Assembly: GCA_002794785.1 (NCBI GenBank)
Contig: NBBA01000012.1
Location: 372,001-436,000 of the forward strand
Direction: 5' to 3'
From: Coniferiporia sulphurascens
Taxonomy: Eukaryota; Basidiomycota; Agaricomycetes; Hymenochaetales; Hymenochaetaceae
DNA length: 64,000 bases
Shown: piece by piece, positions 1-9,704 of the stretch
Numbering within the stretch: position 1 is the stretch's first letter
Layout: the number at the start of each line of letters is the position of its first letter
Position numbers and translations under genes: made by a program
Notes under the pieces: model-generated
Database searches by the model: none
Told to the model about the DNA's origin: nothing
What the model saw: only the letters and a program-made list of their open reading frames with translations

Positions 1-1145
1 TCCGGGTACGAGTCCAAGAGAGTCTGGACCCCAGCCTTCCATTGATGAAGGAGATGGGCGCCTGGGACTGGCGCCCATGTGCATATGAGGTGGAGTGCCG
101 TCAGCAAATCTGACAGGAAGAAGATGTCAGATGTGACAGGCAGAAGCTCCGTAGGTGGTGTGCAGCCCACGTAGGCGCAGAGGTGAGGGAGAGAATCTCC
201 GTGTCTGTTGCTGTGGCACATGTGGGGGAGGCGAGTCGGTGCGATTTTAGACGGGTGAGGCCCAACATGGCGCAGATGGCCAGAATTAAAGGGTGCCCTT
301 GCGGGGCCCCACTATGCGTGCACCTTCCTCATGACATAGATGCCTGACCAGTAGGACTTATACCCGACATGCTGTCCTCTACAGCGCGCTGGATTGGGAA
401 GGGTGTGCCGCGCCAGGGAGACATTCCGAGTGGGGGTCGCAGCACCGTAGGCACTACCCCACCCATTGGGTGCCCCCCCTACCCTACACATTCCCCCCCT
501 TACCCCGCTTTCCACTGTAGAGTGCCGCTCATTTCTGGGAATCAACTTAAGCACACAATAGGACTTACTCCTACATGCACCCACACCAGATTTAGTGCTC
601 TGGAGCCAGTGGAGGGAACTATCCCCCACCGCTACAGTTCGCTCCATAGTGGAGGGGTTTCCTAGGCCCCCCCGGAGTTTCCTGTTCCCCAGCACACACT
701 TCAGAGCCCCAAAGGGGAATACTCAGGCACAAGGCCCGCTTCTGGATCTGCAGCATACCGGAGTTGACATGTCGCCAGAGGCTTGGACCCCGGCCTATCT
801 CTTCCGAGGCTGCCAGGGAGTCCGCTTGACTAACCACCTCTCGGGGGGCACCAACGCCTACCCTCAAAAGGGCTAGGGCCAGCCACACCCCCCCAAAAGG
901 CCCATGGTGGCCTGTCGCTTTCGCGTCGGCTGGTTCTTACTGCAACGCCATGTGTTAAGAAGCCCCTATCTCCTTATATCAACTGGTGACATCATCGGAG
1001 ACCCTTTCAGGGTTTGGGGCGGCAGTTTTTATGGTTTGTCATGCCAAGGACAATGCGGCCCCATGCCCAAGGGCACAACCCAAAGGTTAGATCCGAGTTT
1101 CCCTGAACCCGAGGTCTCCTGACCGAAGCCGACCACTGAAGGGCA
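1..1145 (-). mobile_element. M1: noncoding module fused to a LINE 3' piece, antisense, left part
   Basis: Chimeric element read on the minus strand. Positions 1-279 are antisense LINE ORF2 (RNase H region, family B-like: SPTCATAT is readable). From about 280 the sequence changes to a noncoding module whose sense 3' end reads ttaattctgg. The same module end is joined to LINE sequence at other positions at 2398, 12220, 43957 and 51921. No coding potential is credible in the module; the short ORFs on both strands are not conserved between copies. M1 is split at 1145 by M2 and resumes at 3821. Its poly(A) end lies left of the window. Confidence 0.85.
1132..1145. repeat. Target-site duplication of M2 (left copy)
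   Basis: accactgaagggca here and accgctgaagggca at 3821-3834, one transition apart. The two copies flank M2 exactly, and the M1 module is continuous if M2 and one copy are removed. Confidence 0.9.
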
Positions 1146-2400
1146 TATCCTTCTTGTCCTCTTACCACCACCATCTCTGGTTTTTACTGGGGGTCGTCTG
1201 GGGGTTTGTCGCAGCAACCCGTACTCTGGTCTGGTATACTACTGGGTCGATATGAGAGAAGGCTACCAACTGCACACCAGTCCTCCAGAGTGCGCACTCA
1301 CTGGTCGTCCAGTCGCTGTAACGGTGGTTTCGAAGACATGAAAGGGGCTCTAGGGCTCGCCAGAGGGTATGCAACCCGTTGTTAACATTGCATTGGGGGG
1401 ATAACTCGGTGAGGATGATTCCTCTTCACGTCTGCCATGCCCTCTCGGGGTGTGGTGCCTCGACTGGTCTACTGGTCATGCCCTCGGGCCCGGTCAGCAG
1501 GGCAAGGTGCAAAGTGCACCAGTCGGGGGAGAACACAATGATAATGTTCCCATGGGAGTCGGGAAACCCTCTGCCCACTAGTGGTCGGTGAAAACCGGGA
1601 AACCTCGGGTTTGGCAAAAGTCGGGTCTAATCCTCCAGAATTGATGTGCTTGCATTGAGGCCATGATGACCGGCATGTCATATCAAAAACTGCTCCCCAA
1701 ATTCCCAAAAGGGTCTCTGATGATGGCACTAGTTGCTAAAAGGAGATAGGGGTCTCATAACACATGGCGTGGTGGTAATAACCATCCGACACAGAAATGC
1801 GACAGGACACCATGGGCCTCTTGGGTGGGATGGGCCCCCTTGAGGTGGTTAGTAAGAGGCACTCCCTGGCGGCTGTAAAAAGCGTCAGGGTTCACCCCTC
1901 TGCGACATGGAGATTCTGGTATGCTGCGGATCCAGAAGCGGGAAAACCCTTAAATGCGGGCCCTGAGTACTCCCTGTGGAGCGTGTTGGGGTAACACCTG
2001 ATGCTGATGTGGGTTCTGAAGTGCGTGCCAGGGCACGGGAAACTCAGTGCGCTGAGTGGGCCGTAGCGGCAGGGGATAGTTCCCTCTGTTGGCTTGAGAG
2101 GACTAAATCCTCTGTGGGTTCTAATGGGGGTAATTCCCATTTGGGCTTAAGTTGATTCCTTGACATGCAGCGGCGCTTCACATCACCAAGCGGGTACGGG
2201 GGGGCATGAGTCCAGGCGGCTGGGGGGGTGGGGTAGTGCCTATGGTGCCGCAACCCTCACACTACACCTTCAGCGCGTCGGGTAGCTCTAATCTCACCTT
2301 TAGGCCTGTGCGGCGTGAAGGACAGCAGGAGGGGTTTGTCGGGCCCCATATCCCAAGGAAGGTGCACGCATATGTTGGGCCCCGCAAGGGCGTCCTTTAG

Positions 2401-3499
2401 TCAGGCCGACGGCTCCCGCATAGACAATAAGTCGGGTTCGGCCATCTGTGCAATGCTGGGCAACACCCATCTCCGGTCACGCCGACTGGAGTCCCCCACC
2501 TGCGCCACAGCCACAGATGCCGAGGAGTTCTCCCTCACTACGGCCCCAGGCTGGGTATCACGCCACCTCCCAGCGCAACTGCATGTTGCATCGGACATCT
2601 TCTTTCTGTCCGATTCGCTGACTGCTCTACACCTTTTCCGAACTTGGGCCACCGCCCCCGGTGCCCACCTCCTACACATCTGGAAAGCGGGTGTGGAGAC
2701 TCTGCTAGATTCGTACCCCCAACTCACCGTCCATTTCGTATGGTGCCCCGGACACTCGGACATCCCCGGAAATGAATGGGCTGACATGGAAGCAAAGCTG
2801 GCGACTGAGCTCCCCCCATCCAACCTAAAACCCTCCACCTCTGCCCTAAAAGAAGCGGCTGTCCACACCCTCATGGAAAGATGGACACTCTCGCTAGCCC
2901 GCCCCCTTGCCTCGACCACCGATAAATACCTGGTGGTCCATGGCCTACCATCACGCCGACCTCGAAAGCTCCTGATGCATTTGGTCGACCACCCATACAA
3001 CGAACTATCTGCAGTCGCACAGGTCCTCTGCTGCGCCAGTCCCTACGGGGGATACTGGCTGAGCTTCGACTCGGCCTACCGCTGCAGACATGGCCTGATC
3101 TCACACTGCAGATGGCACAACCACCCCCCATGGCCAGTGCAGTCAACCGCCCACATCCTCGGCGGCTGTAGCACCTTCCACCCGTGGATACGATGCATAT
3201 GGCCACCTCGGGACCCTCTCCCAGTCCACCACTCTGAGTGGGCTGATGAAAACCGCCTCCCGGTTCTGCGCCGCTGGCTCAAGCTAACGGGGCATCTTAA
3301 CCGCCTTTCGGAACGTGCCATGGGTGCCATCCGGCTGTCTTTTGCCGTGATGGACCTGGATGGGCACCCCACCAACGAGGATATGGACTTGGACCTCCTA
3401 TGGGACTACATGCGTCGTATGCTCGGACCACAAACCCAGGACTCAGACCCAGCCCTTTTGGAGCTATCAGGTATGCTCCCCCCCTTCCCCCCCAAGTAA
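2401..3499 (+). pseudogene. ORF2 C-terminal part (RNase H and Cys/His segment) in M2
   Basis: Open through the LINE-derived part; an upstream in-frame ATG at 2315 in the module would give a 394-residue chimeric ORF. RNase H catalytic positions can be followed: D in ADGSR (normally TDGSR), E in DAEEFSL, D in FLSDSLTAL and D in GNEWAD with the CPGH motif before it. The C-terminal part keeps HCRWHNHPPWP and LGGCSTF, a Cys/His-rich region shared by all ORF2 copies. The endonuclease and RT are absent, so it cannot be autonomous. Unlike most copies here it has no internal stop, which fits a young insertion. Whether it is translated is unknown. Confidence 0.75.
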
Positions 3500-3820
3500 A
3501 AGCCTGCCTTTTGGATTCCCACATGATATGTCTCGGCTGGTGCTCTCGCCCTCCCTTACCTCTTCTAAGCTTCCTATTCTAACCTGCCCTCAACTGCTTG
3601 GTTTGTTCGTAGCGATATGTATCCCTCCCTCCACCATTTTCCCTATTAAATAGGGGCTCTTCACACATTGGCACCCTCTGGGGAGCAGAGCCCCCACCCA
3701 GTTTGGTGCAATGCACCATGATGGGCGCCTCCGTTGTTATGTAGTTAGGGCCCCCCCTTTGGGGGGGCAGCTTGTAATTACGTAGCACTGCAGGAATAAT
3801 AATAAAAAATTAAAAAAAAG
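3500..3820 (+). promoter_or_regulatory. LINE 3' UTR with two hairpins and A-rich tail (M2)
   Basis: Holds the two features found in LINE 3' ends of this window. GGGGCTCT (3653-3660) can pair with AGAGCCCC (3687-3694). Near 3750 there is a C-run/TTT/G-run hairpin. The tail is A-rich with aataataat units. In LINEs such 3' structures are recognised by the RT for target-primed reverse transcription; that role is inferred here from conservation and from the module chimeras keeping only this part. Confidence 0.7.
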
Positions 3821-4256
3821 ACCGCTGAAGGGCAGAGGGTTACCCCCCCGCACAGGTGTGGGGACGTTAACGTTGTGTCCCCCCCCGACCGGCAGGCATG
3901 CGCCCCTTGCGCCACCGAGAGGCGGACCAGCTGAGCACCATGCCCATGCCCGAGAGAGCACAGCAGACATGAGAGAGGATCTTGGTACTCACTGAGCCAT
4001 CCCCCCCCATTGCAATGTTAACGATGGGTTGCTTGCCCCCTGGCGGGTGTGAACCCCTTTCGCGCCATCAGACAATGCCGCTACAGCACCTCGGCGACCA
4101 GCAAGCAGCGCTCCTTTACAAAAGGTGCACAGTCGGGAACCTTCTCTCATGTCGATCCAGTAGAATACCAGACCAGAGCATGGGTTGCTGCGACGAACCC
4201 CCAGACGACCCCCAGTGAGAACCAGAGATGGTGGTGGTAAGAGGACAAGAAGGATG
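3821..4256 (-). mobile_element. M1 right part (5' end of the module), antisense
   Basis: Continues M1 after M2. It ends with gtggtaagaggacaagaagg plus atg at 4256, the reverse complement of the module 5' terminus. It aligns closely with 44806-45242 of M4. Beyond 4256 the sequence is sense LINE H1. Nothing coding is recognised. Confidence 0.85.
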
Positions 4257-5132
4257 ACTCAGCCTATTCCACACCTGGCCCTCAGCTTCGGGGGCCCAGC
4301 TCCTCCCCTCTGGAAGGCAGGGGTCGAGACCCTTCTTGACTTGTTTCTGAATCTAACTGTTCATTTCCAATGGTGCCCGGGGCACGAGGACATCCCTGGG
4401 AATGAATGGGTGGACTCCGAGGCGAAGCTAGCAACTGAGCTTCCCCCATCTTCCCTTGCCCCCTCCATCTCCGCTCTGAAGGAAGTGGTGACATGCACAC
4501 TCAGCGAGTGCTGGTCTCTTCAGCTGGCCCACCCCCTGGCCTCAACTACTGACAAATACTTGGTGGTAACAGGGCCCCCCACACGACGACCAAGAAAGCT
4601 CATAACAATCTCGGTTGACCACCCTCGCATGGAACTCACCACAGTGGCGCAGGTCCTCTGCTGTGCCGGTCCCTATGGGGGCTACTGGCTGAGCTTCGAC
4701 TCAGCCTACCGGCACAGACACGGCCTGATCTCCCACTGCAGGTGGCACAACCACCCACCCTGGCCAGCACAATCAACCCCTCATATCCTTGGTGGATGTG
4801 AAACATTCCAGCCTTGGATACGCCATGTCTGGCCCAAGAGCGACCCCCTCCCTGTCCACCATACCGAATGGGCGGATGAAAACCACCTTCTAGTCCTAAG
4901 GCACTGGCTACGTCTTACAGGCCACCTCAACCGTATGTCCAACCGCACAGCCGGGGCGATTCGCCTTGCCTTTGCAGCTATGGACCTGGATGGACTCCCC
5001 ACTGATAACAACCTCAACTTGGATACCCTCTGGGGCTATGTGCATAGGTTGCTTGGATCCAGGACTCAGGACACGGACCCAGCCCTTTTGGAGCTCTCAG
5101 GTACGCTCCCCCCATTTCCCTCTGGCCTATGA
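4257..5132 (+). pseudogene. ORF2 fragment (RNase H second half and C-terminus), H1
   Basis: Reads LFHTW, then WKAGVETLLD, the RNase H CPGHEDIPGNEWVD motif (last catalytic D present) and the Cys/His region HCRWHNHPPWP, stopping at TGA 5130-5132 after LPPFPSGL. No internal stop in 290 codons. The sequence is distinct from A and B (LQLAHPLASTTDKYLVVTG; RNLNLDTLWGY-like C-terminus), so it belongs to another family, perhaps with E1's N-terminal part. An upstream ATG at 4185 lies in M1 antisense DNA and is fortuitous. Confidence 0.75.
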
Positions 5133-5428
5133 CTGCCATTTGGATTCCTCTTGGTTTCTTCTATGGCAAATGCAGCCACTCCTTTTCACTTCTAAGGGAC
5201 TCTCTCTTCCTGACCCCGTTTCACTGGTTATGGTTTTCTGTAGTCATGATATGTATCCCTCCCTCTCCCCCTCTATTTATCCCTAATAGGGCACATAAGC
5301 ACACTAGGCCTCCTTGGAGGCACGCACCCCACCCAGTTTCACTCAATGAGTGATGACAGGTGCCTCAGTAGTTAGGTAGTTTACAGGTGGCCCCTCCGGG
5401 GCCGCAGGTGTATTACATAACACAGTAG

Positions 5429-5469
<41 letters not shown>

Positions 5470-5472
5470 TAA
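4257..5472 (+). mobile_element. H1: 3' part of a LINE that hosts M1
   Basis: Sense ORF2 from the middle of RNase H, then 3' UTR, then a tail with about a dozen TAA units (5429-5466) and short A-runs. Its 5' side lies left of the window beyond M1. The 3' UTR differs from families A and B: the second hairpin reads GGCCCC-TCC-GGGGCC (5389-5403) and replaces the long C/G hairpin. It is inserted into the antisense element H0, which resumes at 5473. Confidence 0.8.
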
Positions 5473-7604
5473 GCCAACGACGCAGAACCGGGATAAGGTT
5501 TTCCTCTGCCCATTCTGAGTGGTGGGTGGGGAGGGGGAGTTTGGCTGGCCAGATGCGCCGAATCCAGGGTCGGAACATGGTGCACCCTCCTAAGATGTGG
5601 GCGGTTGTCTGCGCTGGCCATGGTGGGTGGTTATGCCACCTGCAGTGGGAAATCAGGCCGTGCCTGCATCGGTAGGCTGAGTCGAAGCTCAGCCAGTAGC
5701 CCCCATAGGGACTGGCACGGCAGAAGACTTGCGCCACTGCAGAGAGGTGGTGGCGGGGGTGGTCTGCAGAGTGGGTGAGCAACTTTCATGGACGATGGGA
5801 GGGGATGCCGTGCACAGCCAAGTATTTATCAGCAGTGGAGGCTAGAGGGCGGGCCAGGGATAGCATCCACCATTCGACCAGAGTCTTGGTGGCCACTTCT
5901 TTTAGGGCGGATATAGAGGGCACAAGTTGCGAGGGGGGGAGCTCTGTGGCGAGTTTCACTTCATCGTCAGCCCATTCATTTCCTGGGATGTCCAAGTGAC
6001 CCGGGCACCAAACGAAGTGGATGTTGAGGCCTGGATGCGAGTCCAGAAGCATCTCGACCCCGCCTTCCAAAGGTGGAGGAGGTGGGCCCTGGGGATGGTG
6101 GCCTAGCTATGGAAAAGGTTGAGTGCTGTCAGCGAATCGGACAGGAAGAACATGTCCGATGTGACTGGCAGATGGGTGTGGAGGCGGTGCGCGGCCCAGC
6201 CTGGGGTGGTGGCAAGAGAGAAGATTTCCACATCCATGGCTGTAGCGCAGGTGGGGGAGGCGAGTCAGTGAGACCAGAGTTTGGTTCGACCAAGCATGAC
6301 ACAGATAGCGGATCCCAAGGCTGTTCCGATGTGGGAGCCATCAGTGAAAACCTGGAGATGGTGGGTGGTGCTGAGGTCTAGTGCAGCCTGCATGAACTCT
6401 TCGCACATTTCACCTGTGACCGGAGGGAGGGGAGGGTAAAGGTGACCCATCCGCCTGTAAAGGCCAGAGGATCCGTCCAGGGGGGGTGTGTGTATGCAGG
6501 GATGGGTTGTACCCGAGGGACTTGGACCTGCAGAGAAAGGGAAAAAGGTCTATTAGTTACATTATGAAAATGTTTGTGGCCAATAGAGTGGGGGGTGCGC
6601 CATAAGCGCAGGGAATGGGATGTTTTTAGATATTCAAAGTAGAAAGAGAGGGGAGGGACTGAGCATAAATAATTTGTAGAGAAGGGGGAGGCACCCTTAT
6701 AGACGCCGAGTATCCATCGACAGGCCGTGTTTTGCATGGACTGAAGGCGGTTTATGAGGGTTTTTTGGTGGCAACCATGATACCAGACTGGGGCACCCCA
6801 TGCTAAGACAGAGTGGATGCAACTGGTGTATAGTCGCCGTAGGAGGAGGGCTGATACTCCGCATTCAGTGTTACCTAGGATGCGGAGGGCGGCGAGGGTG
6901 GAGAGCCCCTTAGAGCGCATTCTCTCTACATGAGGCTTGAAGGTCAGGCCTGGGTCCCACCAGATCCCGAGCCACCTGAGTGGTCGGGAGGGTTGGATGA
7001 GGGTGTTGGGGTCGATTTGGATCCCGGCGGTGTCCCAGCCATGGTAGCTGATTCTGTGCCTAGGTGGGTGAAAGTGGAGTGCCTCTGTTTTGGCGGCTTC
7101 GATATTGAGGCCGATGTCGCCGAAGAGGCCGTCGAGTTGGTGATATGCATTGGCTAGTCGGCTAGCAGTTGGAAGCTACTGAGGGGCTGACACATATTAG
7201 TAAGTGGTCGTCAACGTATGCGAGCACAGTGGTGCCAGCTTGGTGAAATTGCTGGAGGACCACGCCCGCAAATATTGTTGACAGGATGGGGGAGACAGGC
7301 GATCCTTGAGGGGTGCCGAAGTCGGGTTTTGGGGCAGTTGGGAGGGTGGTGCCGTCGAAGGCAACTGCAACCTGCCAGTCTGTCATGAAGGAGAGGCACC
7401 AGTCTGCCATGTCTGGTGGGCACTGGAGCTCCAGCAATTGCCGGTGGAGGAGGCGGGGGTGGATCGAGTCAAAGAAACCCTGTATGTCGACTGCTAGCAC
7501 CGAGCATACAAGGCCCTTCGCATGGGCATTCTCTGCTATCTGTAAAAGGTGTTGGGTGGCGTCATAGACTGAATGTCCTTGACGCCCCCTGTATTGGTTA
7601 GGTG
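5473..7604 (-). pseudogene. H0 ORF2, antisense: RNase H back to RT (family D)
   Basis: Read on the minus strand from 7604 to 5473: RT motif A (SVLAVDIQGFFDSIHP), motif B (GTPQGSPVSPILSTIF), YVDD (LAYVDDHLLICVSPS), the linker WILGVYKGASPFSTN, RNase H (VFTDGSHIGTALGS, CPGHLDIPGNEWAD) and part of the C-terminus ending at VLRRWL where H1 was inserted. It has several frameshifts and is not intact. It is interrupted at 7604 by A1 and resumes at 16315. Its 3' end lies left of the window. Confidence 0.85.
7591..7604. repeat. Target-site duplication of A1 (left copy)
   Basis: gtattggttaggtg, repeated without mismatch at 16315-16328. It brackets 8.7 kb comprising A1 plus its nested inserts. H0 coding sequence is continuous when these are removed. 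Confidence 0.95.
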
Positions 7605-7662
7605 CATCCTTCTTGACCAGTAACCACCACCATCGACTAGTGCGGGCAGCTAAAACTCCCCC
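7605..7662 (+). promoter_or_regulatory. Conserved LINE 5' terminus and 5' UTR (A1)
   Basis: About 58 bp from the 5' end to the ORF1 ATG, nearly identical in families A and B (20362, 28965, 52591, 61932, 62582, and reversed at 50147), and partly shared with family C at 17703. A full-length LINE must carry its promoter inside the transcript, so this segment or the start of ORF1 is the best candidate for an internal pol II promoter. No TATA box is visible. Confidence 0.6.
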
Positions 7663-9704
7663 ATGTTGAACCCAGGCGATTACTGGAATACTCTCTGTCG
7701 AACAAATCGAACCAACCCCCCACCCGCCCCATTGGCCAATGCCGACCCAGACCGGGCTGCCAGGATGGCCGCAAACTGGGCCTCCGCAGGTGCTGCCGCA
7801 GCTGCAAGACACGGAACGGCCACCCCCACCACCCCCACCTCCAACCCTCCCCAAGATCTGACGTCCTCACCAGACATCCTGGCCCCCTTCCCAGCCATTG
7901 GCGACTCCCAATTGATCTCAGCCTATGACTTCACCGCCCAAGTGCACATGGAATCAAGGGCAGCATCCCGAGTCGGCTCCCCAGCTGCATTGGTAGGATC
8001 GATCCATGGCTCCATTGAAACCGGTGAGACAGCCCCAGCAATGGCGGTGGACCCCCATACCCCCCCGCAACAGGTGGGAGGCGCAAGCCTCGGGCAGAAA
8101 CACTCCTCAGCCGCCATGTCGCCCCTCACACCAAGGGGTCCCCCCGCACCCAACAACATGAACAGCACACTGCAGGGTTCATGTACTCCCTCACCTGCGC
8201 CCTGGACGATTTCGATCAGCAAACCAGAGATGCCACCACTGAGACCATTGACATCAAGGCTGTGCAGTTTGTGGGCAACCTCCTTTGGAATGTCCAACAG
8301 ATGCTGGTCAACATAGAGCAAGACAGGACATACCCACAGAACATCATCTACCACAACGTGGTGATGGCCTATAACTTCGCGAGGGAGGGGGTGGTAATCG
8401 CCCTCCCGGAACCCTTCGCCCCAGCTCGCCCCCCCCAAAGGGCCCTGGCCACCACTGGGACCCCAGAAATGAGGGCACTAACAGATGCAGTCAAGCGCCT
8501 GACAACTGATGTAGCTTCTATTTCATGTCAGATGGCCTCTATCAGCTCTAGGCCCGCCCCCCGTCAACAGCAACAACAACAACAACAACAGCAACCTGTC
8601 CCCCAAGTGACCAACACAGCCGCCCCCACCTCCTATGCCCAAGTAGCCGCAGCAGCGGCCCCCCCGACAACCGCCAACCCATCCCCAGCGGCCCTGGCCA
8701 CTGGGGCGGTCATCAACCCGGCACCAAAGAAGAAGAAACGCCAGCGGAAGGTGCCCCCACCTCCTACAATGTATGCCAAGGACCCAACCTTGGTTCTAAC
8801 CCCCACAGTTGGCATATGGGCTGAAAACCAGAAGTCAGCAATGGCCCTGACCAAAACATCCCATGAGTTCTTCACCTCCCTCCCCACCGCAGACCAAGTC
8901 CCGGTCTTGTCCTCTTCCTACAACATAAAGGGGAACATCGTGACCACGTTTGTGGCATGCCCATCATCGGCTAACCCGACCACAGAAACGATCATTGATC
9001 GTCACTCTGCGGCCTATGCCTCCCATATGCGCACAGAGTGCATCACGACAGGAATTAATGTTCCAGCCACTTTCTCCCTAACACCCTCCAGAGTCCATCC
9101 CCAGTCCGCATTGCGCATCTCTATGGTGCCCTGCAAGGACTTTTTGTTTGGCCAAAATGGACACACCATCAACGAGAAGGCCCTCATGGCTGAAATCCAG
9201 CACAACCCGGCACTCCGCAACCTCGACTTCATAGTCACCCCACACTTCGCCGCCACCGAGGAACACCTGCTGACACTCGACAGGTGCCCAGTGGTCTTCT
9301 CCTTTGTCAATGTCGATGGCTCCATCCACGAGCGCCTCCTCAAGAGGCCACATGTCTGGATGTTCGGATCTGCCCTCCGGCTCTCGGTCCCACTGGTTCG
9401 CCCCACCCTCACTCAATGTGAGCAGTGCCAGGGCCTCGGCCACGGAACGAAGGGCTGCCGAGCCCAACCCTGCTGCGCTGATTGCGCGGGAGCCCATCTC
9501 ACCCACAATCATCGCAAATCGTGCGCCCACTGCGCAACCGACACAGTGCCCGAAGGCGACACGTGTCCCCACCCCTGCCTATGCAATAACTGCAAAGGCG
9601 ACCACCCCACCACCCTGCCGGCCTGCCCTAAGAAGAGGCGCTACCACCAAATCGAAGTGGCCCTCGCCGCTGACCCCATCGATGATCAGATGGAGGAAAT
9701 ATGA
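7663..9704 (+). pseudogene. ORF1 (gag-like, zinc-knuckle protein), A1
   Basis: RNA-binding ORF1 of about 680 residues. The start MLNPGDYWNTL matches MSNPGDYRNTL of A2. A 2-base difference near 8148 shifts the frame; the rest reads in the frame open from 8181 to 9704. Order: variable N-terminal region, conserved block QFVGNLLWNVQQ, polyglutamine run (8565-8595), basic KKKKRQRK segment, central domain (TMYAKDPTLVL, RVHPQSALRISMVPC), then three Cys/His knuckles, the first CEQCQGLGHGTKGC (CX2CX4HX4C). The stop overlaps the ORF2 start as ATGA (9701-9704), which suggests coupled termination-reinitiation. Confidence 0.9.
8565..8595 (+). repeat. CAA/CAG repeat encoding polyglutamine in A1 ORF1
   Basis: Run of CAA/CAG codons (about ten Q). 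The same place carries runs of other length in A2 (21351-21385), A4 (54392-54418) and A3 (48601-48630, minus strand). Confidence 0.85.

Larger units (their letters stand above)
1146..3820 (+). mobile_element. M2: complete module-LINE chimera inserted in M1
   Basis: A full chimeric element of 2675 bp. The module (1146-2398) starts tatccttcttgtcctctt, close to the 5' end of the other module copies and of the LINEs. At about 2398 it joins family A ORF2 at the first RNase H motif (DGSRIDNKSGS). ORF2 then runs to its natural stop at 3499, followed by the LINE 3' UTR and an A-rich tail ending at 3820. A 14-bp TSD flanks the whole unit, so module and LINE 3' end were inserted in one event. The known parallel is MINE of Magnaporthe, where the noncoding WEIRD sequence is fused to a LINE 3' part. 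Confidence 0.9.

Noticed and set aside
369..888. Short ORFs of 70-127 codons on both strands in the module
   Set aside because: They overlap on both strands, are low-complexity Pro/Gly translations, and are not kept between module copies.
4185..4256. ATG-led extension of the H1 RNase H frame
   Set aside because: The added codons lie in the antisense module of M1 and are not native to H1.
5429..5466. TAA microsatellite as an independent repeat
   Set aside because: It is the 3' tail of H1; the runs at 54814 and 52213 are tails of L and M5.
7605..7662. HDV-like ribozyme at the LINE 5' end
   Set aside because: I could not find the nested pseudoknot pairings in the 5' 100 bases; a covariance search would settle it.
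7162..7854. 230-codon antisense ORF with Gly-rich start
   Set aside because: Its first part is antisense A1 5' UTR and ORF1; only the part below 7604 is real H0 RT.
8565..8595. CAA repeat as CRISPR-like or tandem array
   Set aside because: In-frame glutamine codons in ORF1, no spacers.
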